64,000 nt of DNA from Desemzia sp045528445 (GTDB taxonomy: Bacteria > Bacillota > Bacilli > Lactobacillales > Carnobacteriaceae), in the NCBI RefSeq assembly GCF_045528445.1, contig NZ_JBGQQU010000017.1, positions 1 to 64,000 of the forward strand, written 5' to 3'. The translations under genes were made by a program, and so were the position numbers. Below the pieces are notes generated by a model. The model was not told the origin of the DNA, searched no databases, and was given only the letters and a program-made list of their open reading frames with translations. Each line of letters starts with the position of its first letter. Position 1 is the stretch's first letter. This document shows positions 1 through 7,653 of this stretch, in pieces.

Positions 1-11
1 CCATAAGTTGG

Positions 12-66
12 GTCCTTTTTATTGGTCTTGGATAAGTCATCCAAGTTCAGTATAAAGGACTTTTTT
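12..66 (+). terminator. Rho-independent terminator of an upstream gene outside the window
   Basis: A long hairpin pairs GTCCTTT at 12-18 with AAAGGAC at 54-60 and carries an inner stem, CTTGGAT/ATCCAAG. Six T residues follow at 61-66. The gene it ends lies to the left of the window. Nothing else clear is seen between 67 and 250. Confidence 0.7.
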
Positions 67-251
67 GCATATTGGAATAGGATACATAACATTGTGAAAC
101 ATATTATGTTTCATGCAACACTAGTGATTTCTTATCTTCATTCATCGTTAGTAGTATCCTTTTCATGATTTTATTTTATCATTTTGGGACATTTTATGTT
201 TCGACCTACTTAGGACATTATCACGTTCGAACGATACTGCTTATAAAAAAA

Positions 252-291
252 ATAGCACTCTGTTGACCGAAGTGCTAAAAAAGGTTATAAT
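252..291 (+). promoter_or_regulatory. CIRCE (HrcA) operator overlapping the hsp20 promoter
   Basis: ATAGCACTC (252-260), a 9-nt spacer and AAGTGCTAA (270-278) match the CIRCE layout TTAGCACTC-N9-GAGTGCTAA with one changed base per arm. The spacer holds a -35 box, TTGACC (263-268), set 17 bp before a perfect -10 TATAAT (286-291). Bound HrcA would cover the -35 box directly. A small leader hairpin, GCAAG-N7-CTTGC, lies near 302-318. Confidence 0.9.
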
Positions 292-355
292 ATTGTTGTA
301 GCAAGAAAGAGACTTGCTGCAAGAATCAGTACAATAAAAGAAAGAAGGATGCTTT

Positions 356-775
356 ATGAATAGTTTATTTCCATTTAGACGTGATTTCATGAATGTAGAC
401 AGAAACTTTTTCGGAGATTCTTTTGATCACCTGTTTTCTAATACAGCCAACTTTGATGTAGATATTAAAGAATCTGATACAGGATATATCTTAGAAGCGG
501 ATATGCCAGGATTGGCAAAAGAAGACATCCAATTAGATTACCACAATAATGTATTGTCCATTAATGCTCACCAAGAAGAAGGCAAAGACGAGACGGATGA
601 GAAAGGGAACTACATTCATAGAGAACGTTCGGTTCGTTCTTACAGTCGTCAGTTTATTTTAAAAGACGTTGAAGAAAATGCAATTACGGCTAAATTTGAT
701 AACGGCGTACTGACTGTTCATTTGCCTAAAAAAGAAGTTATGGACTCACCCAAAAATAGAATTGAAATACAATAA
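356..775 (+). CDS. hsp20: Small heat shock protein, Hsp20/alpha-crystallin family
   Basis: An ATP-independent cytosolic holdase that binds unfolding proteins and passes them to the DnaK or GroE systems. The 139-residue protein has the usual short N-arm with phenylalanines (residues 1-35), an alpha-crystallin domain starting near DVDIKESDTGYILEADMPG and ending with the conserved NGVLTVHLPK strand, and an IEI tail motif for oligomer contacts. An AAGGA site precedes the ATG. The gene stands alone behind a CIRCE-covered promoter, so it is expected to belong to the HrcA heat-shock regulon. Family assignment is secure; HrcA control is inferred from the operator. Confidence 0.95.
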   Translation: MNSLFPFRRDFMNVDRNFFGDSFDHLFSNTANFDVDIKESDTGYILEADMPGLAKEDIQLDYHNNVLSINAHQEEGKDETDEKGNYIHRERSVRSYSRQFILKDVEENAITAKFDNGVLTVHLPKKEVMDSPKNRIEIQ

Positions 776-776
776 A

Positions 777-826
777 AACAGAAGAAAAGGACTGTCATTA
801 ATTGGCAGTCCTTTCTGCTGTTTTTA
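777..826. terminator. Bidirectional terminator between convergent genes
   Basis: GAAAAGGACTG (784-794) pairs with CAGTCCTTTC (806-815). A T-rich tail follows on the + strand and an A-rich stretch precedes it. It lies between hsp20 and the convergent DUF1576 gene and overlaps the latter's stop codon. Confidence 0.75.
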
Positions 827-2200
827 TTTATCTTGGTAAACAGAAGGTTCTTCTGCTTCGTCCAAATCTTCGACGACATCTGTATCCACAAGTGGTTTGA
901 CGATTTCTTTGTTTTTGCGTTCCTTTTTGTGGAAGTGTAAAACTTCCAATAAGGGAACTAAAATGGCTGCGATAAATCCACCAGAGAAACCATTGTTGTA
1001 CAAGTTCATACCAGCATGCAAATAAGTGATGTTTGCAGCCATGGCCATGTGCAGACCACCTGCTATAAAACCTGCAACAGCCCCATAGTGCCCACTTATA
1101 GGAGCCAATGTAGTTCCAAAAAGAGCGGTCAATAGAAAAGTAGTAGAAGATAGTTCAACAGAAGTAAATAAACTGATCACAACAATCCCAACTAAAATAG
1201 GCAAGACATTTTTGATGTGTTTTCCAAAAGCTCCAAATCCGACAACGGTAAAAATACCACCAAGTACAGGTCCATTCAATTCTCCTCCAACCAGAAGAGA
1301 AAGAGTAGTAGTAATCAGCCCTAGTAAAGACATATTGATAAGAGTCAATCCAAAACCATGCTTTTCTAAAAAATCTCCCCCACCAATGCCATCCTCATCT
1401 AAGAAGTCATTGTATCCATGAAAATTCCCACCGTTAAAATACAGTCCGACAGCAAACATAAAGGAAAATAGAGTGTACATAAAAATAGAAAAAGCTACAT
1501 TATTTCCGCTGGAAAGCAGATTCACTACATCGACTTCAAAACCATAAGCTCTCAACATAGCGATAAAGGCCATACCAATAATTCCGGCGGTAAATCCGAT
1601 GTTGTATAGGCTGAACCCTTTATGGAAGCTGGCAAAATGACGAGACAACGGAGGAAGCACGAAGCCGACAATTATCCCTGAGAGAGACCCTAATAAGATA
1701 CCTAATGGAAGAGGCAAGCCAACATTAAAAGAAACCTCACTTACTAAAGGGGCCAGTGCTGTCCCGAATAAAGCAGATAATAAATAATTTTTAAATGGAG
1801 TACGAGTAGCTTTTGCATAAAGCAGTACGCCTAAAATGATGGGGATAGAATTATACAAGTTTTTTCCGAATAAGGAGAATCCTACGACTGTAAAAACAGC
1901 GGCAAGTAACGGACCGGAGAGGGTTACTTTATTTTTTCGAATAATCAACAGGCTTTTCAAAGTCATTAGTGAAGCATTCACTAACGCAGCTCCTGGATTA
2001 GCCAATGCAAAATAATCCGTTATTAAGTTAGCGGGAGAAAATAAAATTTTTATACTGCCATTCCAAATTTCACTTGGTGTGTTTAACAAAAAAGCAAAAC
2101 TAAATAAGGAAGCAGCAAAAATGAAGATAAAGAGATATTTTTGACGTTCAGTTACCAAAGTCTGTTCTTGATTTTGTTTAGGATAAAGAATATTTTTCAT
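824..2200 (-). CDS. DUF1576 family multi-pass membrane protein
   Basis: A 458-residue, strongly hydrophobic protein with about 11-12 predicted membrane segments. It appears to be an internal duplication: GPLLAAVFTVVGFSLFGKNLYNSIPIILGV (first half, quoted in part by its pattern GP-L-FTVVGF-FGK) recurs as GPVLGGIFTVVGFGAFGK in the second half, and ALFGTALAPLVSE recurs as ALFGTTLAPISGH. This repeat pattern is typical of DUF1576, a Firmicute family with no known function that I know of. The C-terminal tail is short and acidic. The gene is monocistronic and convergent with hsp20. Transport is a reasonable guess but not supported by any motif. Confidence 0.8.
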   Translation of the reverse strand: MKNILYPKQNQEQTLVTERQKYLFIFIFAASLFSFAFLLNTPSEIWNGSIKILFSPANLITDYFALANPGAALVNASLMTLKSLLIIRKNKVTLSGPLLAAVFTVVGFSLFGKNLYNSIPIILGVLLYAKATRTPFKNYLLSALFGTALAPLVSEVSFNVGLPLPLGILLGSLSGIIVGFVLPPLSRHFASFHKGFSLYNIGFTAGIIGMAFIAMLRAYGFEVDVVNLLSSGNNVAFSIFMYTLFSFMFAVGLYFNGGNFHGYNDFLDEDGIGGGDFLEKHGFGLTLINMSLLGLITTTLSLLVGGELNGPVLGGIFTVVGFGAFGKHIKNVLPILVGIVVISLFTSVELSSTTFLLTALFGTTLAPISGHYGAVAGFIAGGLHMAMAANITYLHAGMNLYNNGFSGGFIAAILVPLLEVLHFHKKERKNKEIVKPLVDTDVVEDLDEAEEPSVYQDK

Positions 2201-2264
2201 CTAGTTCAACACACTTTCATAGAGGATTTTCTAGATAGAATGGAATTTTTCTTTGTTTATCATC

Positions 2265-2298
2265 CAAGTGGCCTAGTAAAGTAGGCACTTGCTTTTTT
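2265..2298 (+). other. Hairpin with T-tail in the leader of the DUF1576 gene
   Basis: CAAGTGGCCTA (2265-2275) pairs with TAGGCACTTG (2282-2291), one base bulged, and CTTTTTT follows on the + strand. Read as + RNA it looks like a terminator, yet it lies upstream of a gene on the minus strand. It may end antisense transcription or act as a leader hairpin in the minus-strand mRNA. Confidence 0.35.
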
Positions 2299-2423
2299 AA
2301 AATAATAACATGATTCGTTTTCAACAGCAATAAAAAAATACCGAGAAAAAGTGCCGGTTTTATTGAAACACCAATGAAAACAGACAATAAAAGGAATCGT
2401 TTTCCTTTTTAAAAAATTGAACA

Positions 2424-2459
2424 AAATAAAAAAAGAGCAATCTTTGGTTAGATTGCTCC
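2424..2459 (-). terminator. Rho-independent terminator of the MATE gene
   Basis: GAGCAATC (2435-2442) pairs with GATTGCTC (2451-2458). On the minus strand the hairpin is followed by a run of T (A residues 2424-2434 on the + strand). It lies just past the MATE stop codon. Confidence 0.9.
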
Positions 2460-2518
2460 GTTAGTTATCAATTAAAAGGCAAAGTGGTCTGATTCTAAAC
2501 GACTACAACGATTTTCTT

Positions 2519-3901
2519 TTAAATGCCTTGTTCTACATTTTGTAACAGTTTTGTTGTGTGTGCTTTCTTTTCTCCGGCAATCGTAGTGCGTTTGAATGAG
2601 TAGTAAGAAATGACTAGTGGAATCAATGCACCTATCCAAGCCAAAGGATTAGCAATAGTTACGCCAAGGTAGCCTAGTGGTGTTACGAGAGCTAGTGCTA
2701 CAATAACACGAGAAAGTAATTCCATTACGCCTGCTACAGTTGGTGCAGTACTTTTACCTAAACCTTGAAGTGTATTTCTATAGATAAATAATAAAGCTAA
2801 CACAAAATAGAAAGTCGAATTTGTAACGAAATAAGTTTGTACCATTCCTAAAATTTCGGGATCTGTTTCGCCAATGTACATTTTTGCCATACGGCTGCCG
2901 AATACAATCAGTAAAGTTGCAGCTACAAAGCTGTATACAACAACGATACGAGTGATTTTCTGAACGCCATCCCAAATACGGTCGTGTTTACCGGCACCGA
3001 AGTTTTGAGCTGTATAGGTTGCCATTGTTGTTCCAAAAGATACTAACGGCATGGTCGCGATACCGTTGATTTTTTCAGCTGCTGTAGTGGAGGCAACAGC
3101 AGTAGCGCCTAAACTGTTCAATGTAATTTGAATGGCAATAGCCCCGATTGAAATAATAGAAGCTTGGAATCCCATAGGCAAGCCGATGTTTAAGTGAGTT
3201 GTGATTTCTTCTTTGCTTACTTTCCAGTCCGTTTTACGAATCCGTAAGACAGGAACTCTTTTCCAAATATAAACTAAACAAAGAATACTAGAAACAACTT
3301 GAGAAATGACAGTTGCATATCCAGCGCCTTCTACGCCAGTGCCAAAGCCTAAAATAAAGACATAGTCCAACACGATATTTAATACAGAAGCGATAGCTAA
3401 AAATAACAAAGGTGTACGGCTGTCTCCGATAGCGCGTAAAACATTTGATAACAAATTAAAAAATACAGTAGCACTAATTCCAGCAAAAATAACGATTAGA
3501 TAAGTATAAGCGTCTTCCATTAAAGCAGCCGGGGTGTTCATGAAATCTAAAATTTGTCTAGTAAATAAAGTAGCTAAAATAGTTAAAACAACAGCAGTTA
3601 CAGCACTGATGATCACACTGGCTGCTAAGTTTTTACGAATCCCTTTAATATCTTCTTTTCCAAAACGTTGAGCAGTAATCACTGAAAGACCTACAGTTAA
3701 ACCCGTTGCCAGCCCGATAATCAGATTGCTGATACTTCCTGTAGAACCAACGGCTGCAAATGCATTTACACCAATCGTTCTGCTGATAATGAATGTATCA
3801 GCCATGCTGTAAAATTGTTGGAAAATATTTCCTAATAACATTGGTAGAGTGAATAGGATAATCAATTTGATTGGATTTCCTTTAGTCATGTTTTGTCCCA
3901 T
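2519..3901 (-). CDS. MATE family multidrug/toxin efflux protein
   Basis: A 460-residue, 12-segment membrane antiporter of the MATE family (DinF/NorM type), which exports cationic drugs or metabolites using a Na+ or H+ gradient. Family marks include KLIILFTLPMLLGNIFQQFYSMADTFIISR in the first segment region (key stretch LPMLLGNIFQQFY) and the matching second-half block beginning NIGLPMGFQASIISIG. The reading frame stays open 40 codons further upstream, but an AGGAGG site at 3912-3917 is well placed for the ATG at 3901, and the extension is rich in charged residues unlike MATE proteins. Two TGACA-N4-TGTCA palindromes lie upstream. Substrate unknown. Confidence 0.9.
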   Translation of the reverse strand: MGQNMTKGNPIKLIILFTLPMLLGNIFQQFYSMADTFIISRTIGVNAFAAVGSTGSISNLIIGLATGLTVGLSVITAQRFGKEDIKGIRKNLAASVIISAVTAVVLTILATLFTRQILDFMNTPAALMEDAYTYLIVIFAGISATVFFNLLSNVLRAIGDSRTPLLFLAIASVLNIVLDYVFILGFGTGVEGAGYATVISQVVSSILCLVYIWKRVPVLRIRKTDWKVSKEEITTHLNIGLPMGFQASIISIGAIAIQITLNSLGATAVASTTAAEKINGIATMPLVSFGTTMATYTAQNFGAGKHDRIWDGVQKITRIVVVYSFVAATLLIVFGSRMAKMYIGETDPEILGMVQTYFVTNSTFYFVLALLFIYRNTLQGLGKSTAPTVAGVMELLSRVIVALALVTPLGYLGVTIANPLAWIGALIPLVISYYSFKRTTIAGEKKAHTTKLLQNVEQGI

Positions 3902-3930
3902 TATAAAAATGCCTCCTGAATTTTTTTGTC

Positions 3931-4044
3931 TGACAAATCTGTCATGAATAAGTGCGTTTGTTTTTTTGAATACTTTTGCAAGTATAGATTCATTTTCAGA
4001 AAATACAACCCTTATTTTCATTTTTTATTGTGACAGTTTTGTCA
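3931..4044 (-). promoter_or_regulatory. Two identical-format palindromes upstream of the MATE gene (candidate operators)
   Basis: TGACAAATCTGTCA at 3931-3944 and TGACAGTTTTGTCA at 4031-4044 share the form TGACA-N4-TGTCA and start exactly 100 bp apart. Read on the minus strand, a possible promoter lies between them: TTGTAT, 16 bp, TATACT near 3975-4005. Paired palindromes around a promoter suggest repressor or activator binding, perhaps looping. No regulator gene is adjacent. Confidence 0.45.
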
Positions 4045-4296
4045 ACAAAAAAAAGGCAGAAAAACCATTTCGTTTTCATTGGTTTAACGGCAATCAGCTG
4101 TTGATACATATAGTTTTCCAACTTCACAAAGTGTTCATTTTCATAAAATATAAAATCAGAACGAAAAAATAAAGAGTACAGATTTTTTTTATTTTTAATT
4201 GTACATACACGCAACATGCCGTACTGTTAAATAAACAAATAAAGGAATTTATTTTTCAATAGAATAAGCAAAATTTTAAAACAAAGGAAGAGAAGT

Positions 4297-5013
4297 ATGA
4301 GACTGGATAAGTTATTGGGTGAAGTTGGATTTGGCTCGCGAAGAACAGTTAAACGCTTAATTAAAAGTAAACAAGTGGTCGTTAATGGTGAAGTTGTGAT
4401 GGAAGACAACACCAATGTTGATCCGCAAATCCAAAAAATAGTCGTATCAGGGAAAAAAGTTGACTATCAGCCGCATGCCTATTATATGATGAATAAGCCT
4501 GGTGGAGTAGTTAGTGCAGTAGCAGACGAAGAGAATAAAACAGTCATCGATTTAATCAAAGAATATGATCGCTTACCGGGGTTGTATCCTGTGGGAAGAT
4601 TGGATAAAGACACAGAAGGTTTATTGTTGATCACCAATAATGGAAACTTAGGCTATCAATTGTTACTGCCTCACAAACATGTTGCAAAAAAATATGAAGT
4701 AATCGTCAACGAACGAGTGACTAGTGCAGATCAAGAAGCATTTGCCAAAGGAATCGTATTTCATGGGGGAATCCAGTGCGAACCAGCGAAGCTGACCATT
4801 TTAGAAGCGAGTGAAACAGAAAGCAAGGTACTTGTAGAAATTAACGAAGGTAAGTTTCATCAAGTGAAGAAAATGTTTCTAGCTTGCGGGAAAAAAGTGA
4901 CTTCTTTAAAACGGTTGTCAATGGGACCAATTGAACTCGATGAAAAACTTCCGGCAGGAGCCTATCGCCCTCTTTCAATCGAAGAATTAAATCAATTAAT
5001 CCCTTATTTTTAA
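4297..5013 (+). CDS. rsuA: 16S rRNA pseudouridine synthase, RsuA/RluB family
   Basis: Converts a specific uridine of small-subunit rRNA (U516 in E. coli) to pseudouridine. The 238-residue protein has an N-terminal S4 RNA-binding domain (MRLDKLLGEVGFGSRR, residues 1-60) and a pseudouridine synthase domain with the catalytic motif GRLDKDTEGLLLITNNG, the nucleophile being Asp103. KYEVIVNERV and FHQVKKMF fit the RsuA/RluB/RluE branch. An AGGAAGAGAAGT stretch precedes the ATG. It stands alone. RsuA and RluB targets cannot be fully separated by eye, but the compact 238-residue form fits RsuA. Confidence 0.9.
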   Translation: MRLDKLLGEVGFGSRRTVKRLIKSKQVVVNGEVVMEDNTNVDPQIQKIVVSGKKVDYQPHAYYMMNKPGGVVSAVADEENKTVIDLIKEYDRLPGLYPVGRLDKDTEGLLLITNNGNLGYQLLLPHKHVAKKYEVIVNERVTSADQEAFAKGIVFHGGIQCEPAKLTILEASETESKVLVEINEGKFHQVKKMFLACGKKVTSLKRLSMGPIELDEKLPAGAYRPLSIEELNQLIPYF

Positions 5014-5055
5014 CTTTTAATCTCTAAAAAGAACCGACCTGGAATAATCGTTACT

Positions 5056-5342
5056 CATCAAGGCAGTTTTCTCCTTGATGTTCCAACACCATTTTTCATC
5101 AAGGTAACTTTCTCTTTGATGTTCCAACACCATTTTTCATCAAGGCAACTTTCTCTTTGATGTTCCAACACCATTTTTCATCAAGGTAACTTTCTCCTTG
5201 ATGTTCCAACACCGTTCTTCATCAAGGTAACTTTCCCTTTGATGTTCCAACACCATTCTTCATCAAGGCAGTTTTCTCCTTGATGTTCCAACACTGTTTT
5301 TCATCAAGGCAGTTTTCTCCTTGATGTTCAAACACTATTCTC
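5056..5342 (+). repeat. Tandem array of seven 41-bp hairpin units
   Basis: Units start at 5056, 5097, 5138, 5179, 5220, 5261 and 5302, exactly 41 bp apart; a partial CATC follows at 5343. Each unit has CATCAAGG, a loop of about 9 nt, CCTTGATG or CTTTGATG, then a linker GTTCCAACACC plus a T-rich stretch. The arm change CCTT to CTTT turns a G-C pair into a G-U pair, which is tolerated in RNA read from the + strand. It follows rsuA, which has no ordinary terminator. Between 5343 and 5612 I see only AT-rich sequence and the SDR leader. Confidence 0.9.
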
Positions 5343-5612
5343 CATCATTATGGTTTACTTCTAGGTACTCTACGCACCAAATGGATGAATAAACACGAGT
5401 TTTGAGTATCAACTCATAAAACTATGAATTATTCAGATCATTGATTGGATAGTGTATTAAATCTCACTCGAAGAAAAATCGTTTCTTTTTGGACATTAAG
5501 AAAGGGCTGTGCTTTTATTAAAATTAGACAATACAGAACGTTATCTTTGATTTGAAAGTTGATTCTCACTATTCTTAAAAGTAGAAGAGCAATAGGAAGG
5601 GAGTTTTAAGAT

Positions 5613-6353
5613 ATGGGAAAATTAACAGGAAAAGTAGCTTTTGTTACTGGCGGAACATCTGGAATAGGGGAATTTACAGCTAAAGCATTTGCGGAACAGG
5701 GTGCAAAAGTAATTGTAGCAGGTAGAGATGAGGAAGATGGAACGCGTATTGTAAAAGAAATGGAAGAAAAAGGCGGACAAGGTCTATTTGTCACATTAGA
5801 CATTACTGAAAAAGAAGACATCAAACAAAGTGTTGAAAAGACGTTAGATGCATTTGGAACGATTGATGTTTTAGTGAATAGCGCCGGAATTCATGATTCG
5901 TATGATACGGTATTGGATACAGATGAAGAAAGTTACGATAAATTGATGGACATTAACGTAAAAGGTCCTTTTTTGATGACCAAAGAGATTTTGCCTATTT
6001 TGTTGGAAAAAGGGAAAGGAACAATTATCAATGTTGGTTCTCAAGCCACTTTTGTAGCCGGCCCAGGAGGTTCAGCTTATGTAACGTCTAAACATGCTAT
6101 CGAAGGTTTTACGAAACAGTTGGCCTATGATTTTGGTAAAAAAGGCATTAAAGCGAATTTAATTGCTCCAGGATTTATTGAAACGCCCATGACAGAAGGC
6201 ATTGAAGACGATCGCTTAAAAGATATCCCAGCACAACGAGCAGGAAGGCCAGAAGAAGTAGCTGCATTAGCAGTCTTTCTAGCCTCTGACGAGTCAGATT
6301 ACATTCAAGGCACCTCCATCAAAATAGACGGAGGATGGACAATAGGAAGATAG
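5613..6353 (+). CDS. Short-chain dehydrogenase/reductase (SDR)
   Basis: A 246-residue classical SDR. The NAD(P)-binding motif TGGTSGIG is at residues 12-19, NSAG near residue 90, the catalytic Ser in the strand INVGSQ, and the catalytic Tyr-Lys in YVTSKHA. The C-terminus ends in the common form IDGGW. Cofactor and substrate are not evident; homologues are often annotated as 3-oxoacyl-ACP reductase-like or glucose dehydrogenase-like, but there are no fatty-acid genes here. AGGGAG precedes the ATG. The stop codon TAG coincides with the first base of the first 125-bp hairpin element downstream. Confidence 0.85.
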   Translation: MGKLTGKVAFVTGGTSGIGEFTAKAFAEQGAKVIVAGRDEEDGTRIVKEMEEKGGQGLFVTLDITEKEDIKQSVEKTLDAFGTIDVLVNSAGIHDSYDTVLDTDEESYDKLMDINVKGPFLMTKEILPILLEKGKGTIINVGSQATFVAGPGGSAYVTSKHAIEGFTKQLAYDFGKKGIKANLIAPGFIETPMTEGIEDDRLKDIPAQRAGRPEEVAALAVFLASDESDYIQGTSIKIDGGWTIGR

Positions 6354-6475
6354 AGCATGGAGCAAAACGTTTAGACTTCCGTGAGGTTCACTTTTCTCTT
6401 TTAGTTGGGCGATCTTTCCCACCAAAAAGAGAAAATGAAACTACAGGAAGTCTGTTTTGCGCAACGCGTCTAAAA
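6351..6475 (+). repeat. Stem-loop element, copy 1 (125 bp)
   Basis: It begins TAGAGCATGGAG and ends GCGCAACGCGTCTA. The outer stem pairs GCAAAAC with GTTTTGC and, after a left-side bulge GTTT, AGACTTCC with GGAAGTCT. The tip carries a second hairpin, in which CTTTTCTCTTTT-GT-GGG pairs with CCC-AC-AAAAAGAGAAAA. The flanks are shared with copy 2 while the arms differ in sequence but keep pairing. Confidence 0.8.
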
Positions 6476-6600
6476 TAGAGCGTGGAGTAAGGCGCTTAGC
6501 TCACCGAATATAAGAAAATCACTAACAGTTAGGTGGTTTTTCCTAACAGTTAGTGATTAGCTTATAGGCGTGTGAGCTGCCTTGCGCAACGCGTCTAGAA
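6476..6600 (+). repeat. Stem-loop element, copy 2 (125 bp, tandem)
   Basis: It begins TAGAGCGTGGAG exactly 125 bp after copy 1 and ends GCGCAACGCGTCTA. The outer stem pairs GTAAGGC with GCCTTGC (one T-G pair), then, after a bulge GCTT, AGCTCAC with GTGAGCT. The tip hairpin pairs CACTAACAGTTAGG with CCTAACAGTTAGTG. Compared with copy 1 nearly every arm base is changed on both sides. Confidence 0.8.
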
Positions 6601-6609
6601 AGCACAAAC

Positions 6610-6643
6610 CTAAAGGAGCCGGAAAATATTCCGGCTCCTTTAG
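6610..6643. terminator. Bidirectional terminator
   Basis: CTAAAGGAGCCGGAA (6610-6624) pairs perfectly with TTCCGGCTCCTTTAG (6629-6643). It lies between the hairpin elements and the convergent methyltransferase gene. T runs are weak on both sides. Confidence 0.75.
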
Positions 6644-6658
6644 TTATTTTAGTTAGAT

Positions 6659-7507
6659 TTACTTTGTGGCAATAAACGAGAATGTATCCATAGATTGGAT
6701 GTTTTTTTGATTATGATAACTAGTTAATGAATTAAGCTGCGAAGACAACAATATTTTAAATTTATCCGGCATAGTTGAAATAGAAGCTATAGCTTCAGGT
6801 GCATTGGACAAGGTCATATCTACTTCCCAAGAACCGTCTTGCAAATCTTTCGAAGGAATAACGGTTTCGTCTACTACATTCCACCCAGCCTGTTTAACTA
6901 AATTTTTGCTGTCTTCAAGGGTAATTAATGTACGGATGTTGGCTTCAGTAGTTTCACGGAAACTTTCGTATTGTGCTTGCAGCAGAGCAGCTAAAAAATG
7001 TGGCATTTGATGGTTGTCAGTGATATGAGTATCCCATTCCGCAAAAACTAATCGTTTTCCCCATTTATGAAGTTTGGTAAACATTTCTAGCAATATCTCT
7101 TGAGATGTTAAGTACCAGCTTGAATGAGAAAACACTATGGTATCAAAAGTATTTTCTGGAAAATCTATTTCAGCAGATAAAATATCTGTGTTGAAATCAA
7201 CTGTAATTTGCTTGCCCACAGAAGATTGCTGCAGTTTAGCCATCGCTTGACCCAACGTTTCTGGAGCGCCATAATCAGGACCAGCGATATCGATAGCGTG
7301 AACTTTTCCTTTATCTCCTGCAAAATAAGCTAGTACAGCAGTCATATCCCCTTGACCACAACCAATTTCTAAAACACTTTCTCCAGCATGAATTCCCCAA
7401 TACTCTGCTAAATGAATGCGATGTTGCGTTTGGACAGTTTGAATTTCAGATAAAGTACCTGTTGGTGAAATGCTTTTAGCCATTTCTTTTAAGTTGTTCA
7501 TTCCCAA
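6659..7507 (-). CDS. Class I SAM-dependent methyltransferase
   Basis: A 282-residue protein with a Rossmann-type methyltransferase core. Motif I, VLEIGCGQGDMTAVLA, is near residues 45-60, followed by an acidic motif (VHAIDIAG) and DTIVFSHSSWYL as post-motif. It therefore uses S-adenosylmethionine; the substrate is not evident. The first possible start is TTG at 7507, about 7 bp after AGAGGG; ATG at 7501 is the alternative and is spaced less well. The gene stands alone between a terminator and the divergent lipoprotein gene. Confidence 0.75.
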   Translation of the reverse strand: MGMNNLKEMAKSISPTGTLSEIQTVQTQHRIHLAEYWGIHAGESVLEIGCGQGDMTAVLAYFAGDKGKVHAIDIAGPDYGAPETLGQAMAKLQQSSVGKQITVDFNTDILSAEIDFPENTFDTIVFSHSSWYLTSQEILLEMFTKLHKWGKRLVFAEWDTHITDNHQMPHFLAALLQAQYESFRETTEANIRTLITLEDSKNLVKQAGWNVVDETVIPSKDLQDGSWEVDMTLSNAPEAIASISTMPDKFKILLSSQLNSLTSYHNQKNIQSMDTFSFIATK

Positions 7508-7653
7508 TTCTTATCCCTCTTTCTATTTCTTTCAATGATATGCCGTTTGACTTACTTAGTATACCTTAGTTTTAATCCGTAAAGTGCAGCAAAATGAAAG
7601 GCAGTTTCTTGATTTTATGGTATTCTATAGAATAGAAGAAAGGTATGTGAAAG

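Noticed and set aside
3902..4021. 40-residue N-terminal extension of the MATE protein
   Set aside because: AGGAGG at 3912-3917 is placed for the ATG at 3901, and the operator-like palindrome would lie inside the coding extension.
5056..5342. CRISPR array
   Set aside because: The whole 41-bp unit repeats, with no unique spacers and no cas genes nearby.
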